The notes under the pieces were generated by a model. That model was not told the DNA's origin. It worked only from the letters and a program-made list of their open reading frames with translations, and did no database searches. From positions 1 through 35,915 of the forward strand of contig REES01000068.1 of assembly GCA_007694935.1 (NCBI GenBank): 35,915 nt of DNA, written 5' to 3'. Below are positions 1 to 8,691 of the stretch, piece by piece. The position numbers and the translations under genes are program-made. Numbering within the stretch: the stretch's first letter is position 1; each line of letters starts with the position of its first letter. This stretch comes from Rhodospirillales bacterium. Lineage in GTDB: Bacteria; Pseudomonadota; Alphaproteobacteria; Rhodospirillales; Defluviicoccaceae.

Positions 1-346
1 CTTGTGTAGACGACAGGGCAACGCTAGAGGAGCCCCCGATTCCCCTTGCGGAGCGTCGTGGGTGTCCCAAGCAGCATTGAAGGAGAACTGTCACGAATGC
101 TGCCAATGATCCCGGTCCTGATCGATGCGATCACCCCGGTTTCGTCCGATGCGGCAAAAGTCGGATGCGTCAGTTTACTGTCGAAGTCGTCCCGAGAGTT
201 TTGCTTCGGGTGTTCTGCAACTGCGTTCTCGCGCCGACAGCACGCATAACGTAACAATGAAACAGCCGAAAACTCGTCCTCCGCTTCAAGAATGGAGGCC
301 CTGAGCCTCTGGAAAAGGCAAGGAGCCCTGTCTCAAACTTCAACAT
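1..346. other. Gap at the left edge with no supportable gene
   Basis: Short open frames exist on both strands (about 24-257 minus and 46-249 plus), but neither has a recognisable motif or a convincing ribosome binding site, and they lie opposite each other. The base composition is visibly lower in GC than the bulk of the window. I considered an insertion-sequence remnant but see no terminal repeats or transposase motif. Confidence 0.4.
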
Positions 347-886
347 CTACCACAGCTTTGGCCAGAACATCCCTGCCTGAGCCATCAATTTGGCATAGGT
401 CTCCGACGCAGGGGAGGCGAGCATTCTACGTTCTTCCGACAGAGCGAGAAACACGTAAACCGAGATAATCACAAAGGCGGGAAGAAGCGCACGCCAATCT
501 GCTGATCCGGTCGCATAGGCTGCCCAGAACAAGATGTAAGAGGCATACATAGGATGCCGTATCCGAGAATAAATGCCCGTCGTCTGAACATGCCTTGGCA
601 GATCCGGATCGAAAGCAACCTTCAGGCGATCTCCCTCTAAAGCGGAAACGCTTTTTCCAAATATGTAGTTGCTGCCTGCAATTCCGACCAAGCCGACAAC
701 CACATAAATACCGCTTGCCGACCAGAACGCAAACAGCGAGATAAGCAGGAACGATGCCAACGCAAGTGCCGAAAGAAGTATCATTCCCAAAGGTAAGCGA
801 ACGCTGTCGAAATTCTTTCGAAGCGCCACTGAAAACCTGAGGAACGTCAGGAATGCAAAACCAATTAATAAAAACTTAACAAGCAT
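347..886 (-). CDS. Isoprenylcysteine/phospholipid methyltransferase-like membrane protein
   Basis: This encodes a polytopic membrane protein of about 179 residues in the ICMT/PEMT-like family, whose members transfer a methyl group from SAM to membrane-associated substrates. The family signature is in the C-terminal half: a 'TGIYSRIRHPMYASY' stretch, a hydrophobic segment, then 'EERRM'. The N-terminal half is a series of hydrophobic helices starting at 'MLVKFLLIGFAF'. The ATG at 886 is chosen over an upstream in-frame TTG at 946 because the TTG falls in a promoter -35 box. Codon use is clearly less GC-rich than in all the genes to its right, and rare codons such as TTA occur, so it may be a recent acquisition. 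The substrate cannot be told from sequence. Confidence 0.75.
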   Translation of the reverse strand: MLVKFLLIGFAFLTFLRFSVALRKNFDSVRLPLGMILLSALALASFLLISLFAFWSASGIYVVVGLVGIAGSNYIFGKSVSALEGDRLKVAFDPDLPRHVQTTGIYSRIRHPMYASYILFWAAYATGSADWRALLPAFVIISVYVFLALSEERRMLASPASETYAKLMAQAGMFWPKLW

Positions 887-917
887 CGTATTCACTGGAC
901 CACTGACAGCAAGGCGC

Positions 918-946
918 ACCCTATGGCGTAAGACAACATCTGTCAA
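918..946 (-). promoter_or_regulatory. Candidate sigma-70 promoter for the methyltransferase-like gene
   Basis: On the minus strand a perfect -35 TTGACA (946-941) is followed after 17 bases by TAGGGT (923-918). The -10 is weak. Predicted transcription start is near 911, about 25 bases ahead of the ATG at 886. This argues that the TTG at 946, which could extend the reading frame, is a -35 element and not a start codon. Confidence 0.4.
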
Positions 947-1186
947 TCCTTCGGATGGGAGTTAGGCCCAACGTCCGCACCGGCTTTGAAAATGTGCCTG
1001 GGCGTCAACGCGGTAGCGGGCGCGAATGGGTTTGGGCACCACAGGGTTCGGCGGCTTCAGGCCGGTGTTCTGTGCTTGGCAGTTCCTGGAACGCGGGTGG
1101 CAAGGCCAAGTCAGGGAGGCCGGCGGCGGGGGCCGAGGCACCGCTTCCAGGTGACCTCGGGCGCCGGGCGGCTTATACCTCGCCCC

Positions 1187-4100
1187 ATGGGCCAAGGCTG
1201 GCAGTTCTGGATCGACCGGGGCGGCACCTTCACCGACGTGGTCGGGCGGGCGCCGGACGGCACCATCGTCGCCCGCAAGCTGCTCTCCCAGGACCCGGCC
1301 GATACCCGCGATGCCGCGCTCAAGGGTATCCGCGCCGTGCTCGGCCTGGAGCCCGACGCCCCGATCCCGGCGGAGCGGATCGACGCGGTCAAGATGGGCA
1401 CCACCGTCGCCACCAATGCGCTGCTGGAGCGCAAGGGCGAGCCCACCGTGCTCGCCATCACCCGGGGCTTCGCCGATGCGCTCCGCATCGGCTACCAGAA
1501 CCGGCCGCGGCTGTTCGACCGCCAGATCGTCCTGCCGGAGCTGCTCTACCAGCGGGTGGTGGAGATTGACGAGCGGCTGGACGCGGACGGAACCGTGCTG
1601 GCGCCCCTCGACGAGGACGCCGCTGCCCTGGTGCTGCGCGACGCGTTCGCCGACGGCATCCGGTCGGTGGCCATCGTGCTGATGCACGGCTACCGCCACG
1701 CCGGGCACGAGCAGCGGGTGGCCGCCATCGCCCGGGAGATCGGCTTCACCCAGATCTCCCCCTCCCACGCCACCAGCCCGCTGATGAAGCTGGTCTCCCG
1801 CGGCGACACCACGGTGGTGGACGCCTACCTGACGCCGATCCTCCGCCGCTACGTGGACCGGGTGGCCGGGGAGCTGGGCGATGTCCGCCTGATGTTCATG
1901 CAGTCCAACGGCGGACTCACCGATGCCACCCTGTTCCAGGGCAAGGACAGCATCCTGTCGGGCCCCGCCGGCGGCGTGGTGGGGATGGTGCGGACGGCGG
2001 AGATGGCCGGGTTCCGTCGGGTGATCGGCTTCGACATGGGCGGCACGTCCACCGACGTCGCCCACTTCGACGGCGCGTACGAGCGCACCTTCGAAAGCCA
2101 GGTGGCCGGGGTGCGGATGCGCGCCCCGATGATGTGCATCCACACGGTGGCGGCGGGCGGCGGCTCCATCCTCCACTTCGACGGGACGCGGTTCCGGGTG
2201 GGGCCGGATTCCGCCGGCGCCGATCCCGGTCCCGCCTGCTACCGCCGCGGCGGGCCGCTCACCGTCACCGACTGCAACGTGATGCTGGGCCGGATCCAGC
2301 CGCGGTTCTTCCCTGCGGTATTCGGCCCCGGCGCCGATCAGCCGCTGGACGCCGCGGTGGTGCGGCGGGCGTTCCGCGAGCTCGCCGATCGGATCACCGC
2401 CGCCGGCGCCGGCGAGCGCACGCCGGAACAGGTGGCGGAAGGGTTCCTCCGCATCGCCATCGACAACATGGCCAACGCCATCAAGCAGATTTCGGTACAG
2501 CAGGGCCACGACGTCACCCGCTACCTGCTCAACGGCTTCGGCGGTGCCGCCGGCCAGCACGTTTGCCAGGTGGCCGATGCGCTGGGCATGACCCGGGTGC
2601 TGATCCACCCGTTGGCCGGTGTGCTGTCGGCGTACGGCATGGGGCTCGCCGAGGTCCGCGCCATGCGGGAGGAGGCGGTGGAGGCGGCCCTGGACGAGGC
2701 CCTGGTGGACCGTGTCGAACCCCGGCTGGGCGAACTCGGGGCGGACGCGGCGGCGGAGATCGCCGGGCAGGGCATCGAGGCGGCTCGCATCACCGTGCTG
2801 GGCCGTGCCCACCTGCGCTACCAGGGCACCGATACGCCGCTGATCGTGCCCTGGGATCACGCGGCAACGATGACCGACGCGTTCGAGGTCGAGCACGCCG
2901 GCCGCTTCGGTTTCGTCATGGACGGTCGGGCACTGGTGCTGGAGGCCGTCTCGGTGGAGGCGGTGGGGCAGACCGATGGCGCGGCCGAGCCGGAGGTGGC
3001 GGTCGAGCCCGGCCGCCCGGCACCGGAGCCGGCGGAGCGGGTGGAAGCCTGGTTCGACGGGCGCCCGATGCGGGTGCCGGTCCACCGCCGGGATGCGCTC
3101 GGCCCGGGGGATGCGGTGGCCGGCCCCGCGATCATCGCCGAGGCCAATGCCACCACCGTGCTGGAGCCGGGCTGGCAGGCGGAGGTGACCGGCCGCCACC
3201 ACCTGATGCTGACCCGGACGGCCCCCCGGCCCGAGCGGACCGCCGTCGGCACCCGGGCCGACCCGGTGATGCTGGAGGTGTTCAACAACCTGTTCATGTC
3301 CATCGCAACCCAGATGGGCGCGGTGCTGGCCAACACCGCCCATTCGGTGAACATCAAGGAACGGCTGGATTTCTCCTGTGCGGTGTTCAGCGCCGACGGC
3401 CGCCTGGTGGCCAATGCGCCGCACGTGCCGGTGCACCTCGGCTCCATGGGCGAAAGTGTGGGGGCGGTGATCCGCGCCCGGGGCGACCGCATGAGCCCGG
3501 GCGACGTGTTCATGCTCAACGCCCCCTACAACGGCGGCACCCACCTGCCGGACATCACCGTGATCACCCCGGTGTTCGACCGGGAAGGCGGCCGGCTGCT
3601 GTTCTTCGTGGGCTCGCGCGGCCACCACGCCGATGTGGGTGGCATCACCCCGGGTTCCATGCCGCCGCACAGCACCTCGGTGGCGGAGGAGGGGGTGCTG
3701 ATCGACGACGTGCTGCTGGTGAGCCACGGCCGGATACGGGAGGACGCGGTTCGGGACCTGCTGGCAAGCGGGCCCTGGCCGGCCCGCAACCCGGACCAGA
3801 ACCTGGCCGACCTCCGCGCCCAGATCGCCGCCAACGAAAAGGGGGTGCAGGAACTGCGCAAGATGGTGGCGGAGTTCGGCCTGGACGTGGTTTCCGCCTA
3901 CATGGGGCACGTCCAGGACAATGCCGAGGAGTCGGTGCGCCGGGTGCTGGACGTGCTGACCCCGGGCGACTTCGCCTACGAGATGGATGACGGCGCGGTC
4001 ATTCGTGTCGCCATCACCATCGACAAACAGGCACGCACGGCAACCCTGGACTTCACCGGCACCTCCGATCAGCGGCCCAACAATTTCAACGCGCCCCTGG

Positions 4101-4786
4101 CGGTGTGCCGGGCGGCGGTGCTGTACGTGTTCCGGACCCTGGTTGACGACGACATTCCGCTCAACGACGGCTGCCTGAAGCCGCTGAAGCTGATCGTGCC
4201 GGAGGGCTGCATGCTGAGGCCCCGCCACCCGGCCGCGGTCGTCGCCGGCAATGTCGAGACATCCCAGTGCATCGCCGATGCGCTCTATGGCGCACTTGGG
4301 GTCATGGCAGCCTCCCAAGGCACCATGAACAACTTCACCTTCGGCAACGAGCGGTTCCAGTATTACGAGACCATCTGCGGCGGCTCCGGCGCGGGTGACG
4401 GATACGACGGCACCGATGCGGTGCACACCCACATGACCAACTCCCGCCTGACCGACCCGGAGGTGCTGGAGTGGCGGTTCCCGGTGCTGGTGGAGGCGTT
4501 CGCCATCCGCCGGGGCAGTGGCGGGGTCGGGCGCTGGCAGGGCGGCAACGGCGTGGTCCGCCGCATCCGCTTCCGGGAGCCGGCCACGGCGGCGATTCTC
4601 TCCGGCCATCGCCGGGTGCCGCCTTTCGGCTTGGCCGGCGGCGAGCCCGGCGCCACCGGACGCAATCACGTGGTGCGGGCGGACGGCCGGACTGAGACGC
4701 TCGGGGCGACCGACCGCGCGGACATGGCCGCCGGCGACGTTTTCGTGATCGAGACGCCGGGCGGCGGCGGCTTCGGATTGCCATAA
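1187..4786 (+). CDS. Fused 5-oxoprolinase / hydantoinase A+B protein
   Basis: The protein is about 1199 residues, the usual length of single-chain 5-oxoprolinase, in which HyuA and HyuB domains are joined. The HyuA half opens with an actin-like phosphate motif '[16 protein letters not shown]' close to the N terminus and has a second one, '[13 protein letters not shown]', near residue 285. The HyuB half begins around residue 690 with '[15 protein letters not shown]' and contains '[13 protein letters not shown]'. It ends in a glycine-rich segment 'GGGGFG'. The family carries out ATP-driven opening of 5-oxoproline to glutamate or of hydantoin-type rings; which substrate is used here is not visible. 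The ATG at 1187 is chosen because homology starts at '[12 protein letters not shown]'; upstream in-frame codons encode arginine-rich nonsense. It stands alone, with no linked transporter or pathway gene. Confidence 0.9.
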   Translation: MGQGWQFWIDRGGTFTDVVGRAPDGTIVARKLLSQDPADTRDAALKGIRAVLGLEPDAPIPAERIDAVKMGTTVATNALLERKGEPTVLAITRGFADALRIGYQNRPRLFDRQIVLPELLYQRVVEIDERLDADGTVLAPLDEDAAALVLRDAFADGIRSVAIVLMHGYRHAGHEQRVAAIAREIGFTQISPSHATSPLMKLVSRGDTTVVDAYLTPILRRYVDRVAGELGDVRLMFMQSNGGLTDATLFQGKDSILSGPAGGVVGMVRTAEMAGFRRVIGFDMGGTSTDVAHFDGAYERTFESQVAGVRMRAPMMCIHTVAAGGGSILHFDGTRFRVGPDSAGADPGPACYRRGGPLTVTDCNVMLGRIQPRFFPAVFGPGADQPLDAAVVRRAFRELADRITAAGAGERTPEQVAEGFLRIAIDNMANAIKQISVQQGHDVTRYLLNGFGGAAGQHVCQVADALGMTRVLIHPLAGVLSAYGMGLAEVRAMREEAVEAALDEALVDRVEPRLGELGADAAAEIAGQGIEAARITVLGRAHLRYQGTDTPLIVPWDHAATMTDAFEVEHAGRFGFVMDGRALVLEAVSVEAVGQTDGAAEPEVAVEPGRPAPEPAERVEAWFDGRPMRVPVHRRDALGPGDAVAGPAIIAEANATTVLEPGWQAEVTGRHHLMLTRTAPRPERTAVGTRADPVMLEVFNNLFMSIATQMGAVLANTAHSVNIKERLDFSCAVFSADGRLVANAPHVPVHLGSMGESVGAVIRARGDRMSPGDVFMLNAPYNGGTHLPDITVITPVFDREGGRLLFFVGSRGHHADVGGITPGSMPPHSTSVAEEGVLIDDVLLVSHGRIREDAVRDLLASGPWPARNPDQNLADLRAQIAANEKGVQELRKMVAEFGLDVVSAYMGHVQDNAEESVRRVLDVLTPGDFAYEMDDGAVIRVAITIDKQARTATLDFTGTSDQRPNNFNAPLAVCRAAVLYVFRTLVDDDIPLNDGCLKPLKLIVPEGCMLRPRHPAAVVAGNVETSQCIADALYGALGVMAASQGTMNNFTFGNERFQYYETICGGSGAGDGYDGTDAVHTHMTNSRLTDPEVLEWRFPVLVEAFAIRRGSGGVGRWQGGNGVVRRIRFREPATAAILSGHRRVPPFGLAGGEPGATGRNHVVRADGRTETLGATDRADMAAGDVFVIETPGGGGFGLP

Positions 4787-4831
4787 ATTTCACTTGGTCT
4801 TGTTGATCATAAGGTTGTCCGCAGGCCGACT

Positions 4832-4860
4832 TTGACCGCGGACGGTCCAACGGCTAAAGT
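4832..4860 (+). promoter_or_regulatory. Sigma-70-type promoter for the TolC-family gene
   Basis: TTGACC (4832-4837) and TAAAGT (4855-4860) are separated by exactly 17 bases, a near-consensus pair. Predicted start is near 4867, which leaves a 5' untranslated region of about 69 bases before the GTG at 4936. Confidence 0.55.
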
Positions 4861-4935
4861 TTCGTGCCGGGCCCAATCGGGGCTTGCTTCGAGACTCAGC
4901 CCGACTGTCGTCATGGTCTCGGGGGGGGGAGCAGT

Positions 4936-6246
4936 GTGAGAGTGTTCCTGCGCGCCGGCGTGCTGGCGCTGTGCTGGCTTGCCGTGGCGGCGGCAGGGCC
5001 CGGCCTCGCCCGTCCGCTCGACATCGAGCTGCTGCAGCTGCTGGCCGAACACCCCCAGATCCGCGCGCGTCAGGCCGAACTGGTCTCCGCCGAACGTGAA
5101 GTCGACCGGGCCTTCGCCGGCTATCTCCCCAGAGTCGAAGCCGGCGCCAGCATTGGCCCCACAGACACGCAGACCGACGTGCGCGAGCAGGCCGGCATCG
5201 GTCCGTTCCGCGAGGTGTCGCAGACCGCAAGGCTCACCGTCACCCAGAACGTGTTCGACGGGTTCGACACCCCCGCCCGGGTGCGCATCGCCCGGCTCAA
5301 TGCCGATGTCGCCGGAGCGGCCCTGGAGGGCACGCGCCAGGCGATCCTGTTCGACGGCATCAGGGCCTATATAGATGTCCTCCGCCAAGAGCAGCTTTTG
5401 GCGCTCGCCCGCCTCAGCGAGGAGTCCATCCGCCGTCAGGCGGAACTCGAGGACGAGCGGGTGATCCGCGGCGCCGGGATCGCCGTCGACGTGCTCCAGG
5501 CCAAGGCGCGCCTGCAGATCGCCATCGAGCGCCGGGTGGCGTTGGAAGGGGCGCTGCAGAATGCCTTGACCCGCTACCTGCAAGTGTTCGGCCACCCGCC
5601 GCAGGTGGAACTGATGACCGACCCCAGGTTCCCGGCGGAAACGCTGCCGGACTCGCTGCACCTGGCGGTGGAAATCGCCGGGGCGGAGAGCCCCGCCATC
5701 GTCAGCAGCGTCCTGACCATGGAGATGGCATCGGAGCGACGGCGGCTGGCCCGCGCCGGCTATTTCCCGCGCCTGGAGCTGGTGGGCACGGCCCGGGTGG
5801 AGGAGGACTTCGACCTCCTCCCGGGGACCCGGCGGGACCTCTCCATCATGCTGCAGGCGACCTGGACCCTGTTCAACGGCTTTGCCACCCGGGCCGGGGT
5901 GGCTCAGGCGGCATCCGACTTCCAGGCCAGCCGAAACAACCACGAGTTTGTCACCCGCACGGTTGCCGAGTCGACCCGCCTCGCCTGGCAACAGTACCTC
6001 ACCCAGCGCCAGCGGGTGGACCTGCTGGACAACGCCGTGGCCATCGCCGCGGAGGTGTTCGACGCCCGACGTCGGCTGCGCGAGGCGGGGCGGGAGACCC
6101 TGATCGACGTTCTGATCGCCGAGGACGAGGTCAACAACGCCCGCATCAGCCTCACCGACGCCCAGTATCAGGCGGAGACCGCCGCCTACCAGATCCTGCT
6201 GGCCATGGGGCGCCTGCGTCCTGACATCCTGGGGTTGAGCGAATAA
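4936..6246 (+). CDS. TolC-family outer membrane efflux/secretion protein
   Basis: An outer membrane channel-tunnel protein of about 436 residues. TolC-family proteins trimerise and join inner-membrane pumps or type I secretion ABC exporters to the outside. The N terminus is a typical signal peptide (basic 'VRVFLRAG', hydrophobic core, 'GPGLA' before the mature 'RPLDIE'). The two internal repeats of the family are visible: 'RVEAGASIG' plus 'TQNVFDGFDTPARV' in the first half, and 'RLELVGTARV' plus 'WTLFNGFATRAGV' in the second. Between them are long alanine- and glutamate-rich helices. The GTG start is chosen because GGAG sits just upstream and the signal peptide begins there. No periplasmic adaptor, pump or RTX substrate gene is adjacent, so the partner must be elsewhere. 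Confidence 0.9.
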   Translation: MRVFLRAGVLALCWLAVAAAGPGLARPLDIELLQLLAEHPQIRARQAELVSAEREVDRAFAGYLPRVEAGASIGPTDTQTDVREQAGIGPFREVSQTARLTVTQNVFDGFDTPARVRIARLNADVAGAALEGTRQAILFDGIRAYIDVLRQEQLLALARLSEESIRRQAELEDERVIRGAGIAVDVLQAKARLQIAIERRVALEGALQNALTRYLQVFGHPPQVELMTDPRFPAETLPDSLHLAVEIAGAESPAIVSSVLTMEMASERRRLARAGYFPRLELVGTARVEEDFDLLPGTRRDLSIMLQATWTLFNGFATRAGVAQAASDFQASRNNHEFVTRTVAESTRLAWQQYLTQRQRVDLLDNAVAIAAEVFDARRRLREAGRETLIDVLIAEDEVNNARISLTDAQYQAETAAYQILLAMGRLRPDILGLSE

Positions 6247-6248
6247 TC

Positions 6249-6262
6249 GCCGGCCGGCCGGC
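6249..6262. terminator. GC palindrome in the gap between convergent genes
   Basis: A 14-base self-complementary run of alternating GGCC units lies between the end of the TolC-family gene and the end of the convergent 552-codon gene. A small GCTT-CGC-AAGC stem follows. It could act as a bidirectional terminator, but there is no T-run, so this is weak. Confidence 0.2.
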
Positions 6263-6282
6263 TTCGCAAGCGCCCCCTTGCC

Positions 6283-7941
6283 TCACGCCAAGTGGCGGGC
6301 GATCCGCGCCTCGGCCCGTACCACTTCGGCCGCATCCGCGACCAGTTCCAGCGCGCGCACCCCGTAGGCCGCCAACACCTCGTGCAGCACCAGGGTCTCG
6401 CGGCCATAGGGATCGGTGCCGAAGAACTTGAGATAGCAGCGGAGCAGCAGCCCCGGATATTCCTTGCGGGTGAACTTGCGCTTACGGGCGCGCCGGTCGC
6501 TGGTCACCTTGCGCACGATCTTGTAGGTCAACAGCCCCGCCCCGGCCACGAACACGGCAATGCCGATGCCCCAGCCCACCGGGTTCCAGGCGTTGGCGCC
6601 GGCGACCACCGCGCCGACGATCAGGACGCTGGAAGCCACCGCGCTTACCGCCCCGGTGGTGGCCTCCGCGGTCTTGAACGCGAACTTGCGCTTCGCCTTG
6701 CGCATGCCGTAGGCGAGCAGCGCCTGCACGTCCTCGTGCAGTTCGCCGCCGCTTTTGTCCTCCAGAAGCTTCTTCAGCCGGGCCATTCGCCGACGCGACT
6801 TGTCCGCCTGGACGCTGGAGCGCACCGTGGCGATGGTGCCGGTGATGACGCCTGCGATGGGCGCCAGGGTCGACGGCACCGCGGTGGAGAAGGCCGCCAC
6901 CGTGCCGATGGCCTCGATCGCCTGGGCGCTGGTGGTCGCCCCCTTGACGCCGTGGGTGGCCACGGTCAGGAGCTGCCGGCTGCGGGCGTTGGCGCCGTGC
7001 TGGGCCTGGCGGTCCGGGCTTTGCAGGTTGCAGAGCTTGTAGGTCTCGACCACGCTGGTGAAGAACGCGGTGAGGGAGCCCACCGCCTGCCACGTCCCGT
7101 CCACCAGGCCCACGCCGGTTCCGAAGCCGCCGGTTGCGGTGGGCCGGCCTTCCGCCTGGACCGCTGCGAGAGACTGCTGCTGCCGGGCCAAGGCGTCCAG
7201 TTGCTCGATCTGGTTGATCACGCCAGGCATGCTGTGGATGACATTGTGTCCCTGCACCGGCCCGGGCTCGGCGCCGGTGATCACCTCGTGGACCACGCTC
7301 CGCACCAGCTTCGCGGCGCCCTCGTAGTCGCCTTCGTTGTTCTTGCGGACGATCTTCTCGACTTCTTTCTTCGATTCGGCGAGCCGCTTGGCGATGGTCA
7401 CCAGCAGCAGTTCCTCCGCATCGGTCAGGCTGCCGGAGGGGTCCGGGGCGGTGGACGAGACGTCGAGGGTCTCGCTCCAACTCTCGATCTCCACCTTCTC
7501 CCATTCGCCGGTGTCGAGGTGGTAGACCAGAGGCCGCTCATCGCCGCGATAGAACACCAGCTGCGGCTTGTCGAACTCGGCATCGATGGCGGCGGCGACC
7601 TCCGCCTGCCGCAAGGCCTTGTCCGGTGATTCGGTGCGCCGGTAGACCCGGTGCAGTTCCACCCCGTCGAAGTACCAGGCGTCGCCGTCCGGCGGGATCC
7701 GGGTGCCGGAGATGACAGCCAGCACCTCGGCCTTGGGGATCCGGGTGGCTGGCAGATCGTAACGGTCCGGGGGCATCTTCTGCAGGACCCAGTCGTTCTC
7801 CCGCAGGCCCGAACGCTGGCTGTCGCTCAGTTCCGCAGCGTCCAGCGCCAGATCCTGGGACGCCCGCTTGGTCGACGATGTCCGGTACTGCAGCACGCCG
7901 CCGCGATAGCGCCAGACCTTGACCCCTGCCCGCTTGGCCAT
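6283..7941 (-). CDS. Unknown 552-residue protein with two long hydrophobic Gly/Ala-rich stretches
   Basis: I do not recognise this family. The N-terminal 160 residues are polar and mixed alpha/beta in character (for example 'AWYFDGVELHRVYRR', 'LVFYRGDERPLVYHLDTGEWEKVEIE'), followed by a Ser/Thr/Pro linker and a charged helix (about 172-220). A glycine-rich segment lies near 265-290. Two long hydrophobic stretches, about 342-372 and 429-474, are separated and flanked by very basic segments ('KSRRRMARLKK', 'RKAKRKF', 'SDRRARKRKF'). There is no signal peptide. The layout recalls membrane-inserting helical hairpins of pore-forming or injected proteins, but that is only a resemblance. The ATG has a strong GGGAGG ribosome site six bases upstream and its own promoter. 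It is transcribed alone, converging on the TolC-family gene. Confidence 0.85.
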   Translation of the reverse strand: MAKRAGVKVWRYRGGVLQYRTSSTKRASQDLALDAAELSDSQRSGLRENDWVLQKMPPDRYDLPATRIPKAEVLAVISGTRIPPDGDAWYFDGVELHRVYRRTESPDKALRQAEVAAAIDAEFDKPQLVFYRGDERPLVYHLDTGEWEKVEIESWSETLDVSSTAPDPSGSLTDAEELLLVTIAKRLAESKKEVEKIVRKNNEGDYEGAAKLVRSVVHEVITGAEPGPVQGHNVIHSMPGVINQIEQLDALARQQQSLAAVQAEGRPTATGGFGTGVGLVDGTWQAVGSLTAFFTSVVETYKLCNLQSPDRQAQHGANARSRQLLTVATHGVKGATTSAQAIEAIGTVAAFSTAVPSTLAPIAGVITGTIATVRSSVQADKSRRRMARLKKLLEDKSGGELHEDVQALLAYGMRKAKRKFAFKTAEATTGAVSAVASSVLIVGAVVAGANAWNPVGWGIGIAVFVAGAGLLTYKIVRKVTSDRRARKRKFTRKEYPGLLLRCYLKFFGTDPYGRETLVLHEVLAAYGVRALELVADAAEVVRAEARIARHLA

Positions 7942-7971
7942 TGCCCGCCTCCCGCTAATGCACCGGAGCTT

Positions 7972-8000
7972 TCGATACCGCGAACGGGTTGTACTCGCAA
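7972..8000 (-). promoter_or_regulatory. Candidate promoter of the 552-residue orphan gene
   Basis: On the minus strand TTGCGA (8000-7995) and TATCGA (7977-7972) are 17 bases apart. The predicted start is about 24 bases ahead of the ATG at 7941. Both hexamers match the consensus at four or five positions. Confidence 0.4.
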
Positions 8001-8014
8001 GAACCGGCGCCGGC

Positions 8015-8029
8015 CCGGCCGGAGGCCGG
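8015..8029 (-). terminator. Hairpin just downstream of ubiX
   Basis: A six-base CCGGCC/GGCCGG stem with a three-base loop begins five bases after the ubiX stop. On the minus strand it is followed only by a poor T-run. It could end ubiX transcription or insulate the downstream promoter. Confidence 0.3.
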
Positions 8030-8033
8030 CAGC

Positions 8034-8600
8034 CTACGGGCCCGACCAGCGGCGCACCAGATCATGGTCCAGGCCGAGGTGGTCCAGGGCGCGGGCCACG
8101 CTGTGACGGACGATGTCCTCGACGCTGGCGGGCCGGTGGTAGAAGGCCGGCAACGGCGGCATGATCACTGCGCCCATCTCCGCCGCCTGGGTCATCAGCC
8201 GGAGGTGGCCCAGGTGGAACGGTGTCTCCCGCACCAGCAGCACCAGCGGCCGCCGTTCCTTCAGGGTCACGTCGGCGGCGCGGATCATCAGGTTGTGGCC
8301 GTAGGCGTTGGCGATACCGGACAGGGTCTTGATCGAGCAGGGCGCGATCACCATCCCTGCGGTGCGGAACGACCCGCCGGAAACGGCCGCGGCCAGGTCA
8401 CGGTTGCTGTAGGTGTGGTCGGCCAGGTCCCGCACCGCATCGGCGGACAGATCGGTCTCGATCGCCAGGGTGCGGAGCCCCATCTCGGTAATGACCAAGT
8501 GAGCGGGCCGGCCGAGGGCGCGCAGCGCGCGCAACAGCTCGATGCCATAGGTGGCGCCGGTGGCGCCGGTGATGCCGACAAGGATGGGAGATGGTGTCAC
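8034..8600 (-). CDS. ubiX: Flavin prenyltransferase UbiX
   Basis: UbiX joins a dimethylallyl group to FMN to make the prenylated flavin used by UbiD-type decarboxylases in ubiquinone synthesis and related reactions. The 188-residue protein has the family's N-terminal FMN-binding signature 'VGITGATGATYGIELL', the 'MVIAPCSIKTLSGIANAYG' segment, and the C-terminal 'RETPFHLGHLRLM' and 'PPLPAFYHRP' motifs, at the usual length. Translation starts at a GTG at 8600. A three-codon ORF (ATG GTC GCG TGA, 8608-8597) with its own AGGGAAAG site overlaps this start. No ubiD gene is in the window. It is divergent from putA. Confidence 0.93.
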   Translation of the reverse strand: MTPSPILVGITGATGATYGIELLRALRALGRPAHLVITEMGLRTLAIETDLSADAVRDLADHTYSNRDLAAAVSGGSFRTAGMVIAPCSIKTLSGIANAYGHNLMIRAADVTLKERRPLVLLVRETPFHLGHLRLMTQAAEMGAVIMPPLPAFYHRPASVEDIVRHSVARALDHLGLDHDLVRRWSGP

Positions 8601-8624
8601 GCGACCATGGCTTTCCCTGCTCTG

Positions 8625-8646
8625 CCGGCCTTAACATGACGGCCGG
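8625..8646. repeat. Inverted repeat between ubiX and putA
   Basis: CCGGCC and GGCCGG arms of six bases are separated by a ten-base AT-richer centre (TTAACATGAC), 22 bases in all, in the middle of the 91-base divergent gap. It could be an operator serving either gene or simply a GC-rich chance repeat. Confidence 0.3.
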
Positions 8647-8691
8647 GGCGGCGGGCGGCAAGCGCTGCGGGCCAAGGAACAGGACGGAGGG

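Noticed and set aside
24-257. Short frames at the left edge as a transposase remnant
   Set aside because: No transposase motif, terminal repeat or target duplication is visible.
887-946. N-terminal extension of the methyltransferase-like protein from a TTG at 946
   Set aside because: The TTG is part of a TTGACA -35 box with a -10 at 17 bases, and the ATG at 886 begins directly with the first membrane helix.
962-4669. A 1235-codon open frame antisense to the 5-oxoprolinase gene
   Set aside because: Its translation is rich in His, Arg, Gly and Pro with no motif, as expected of the reverse frame of a GC-rich gene; the plus-strand protein has clear family motifs.
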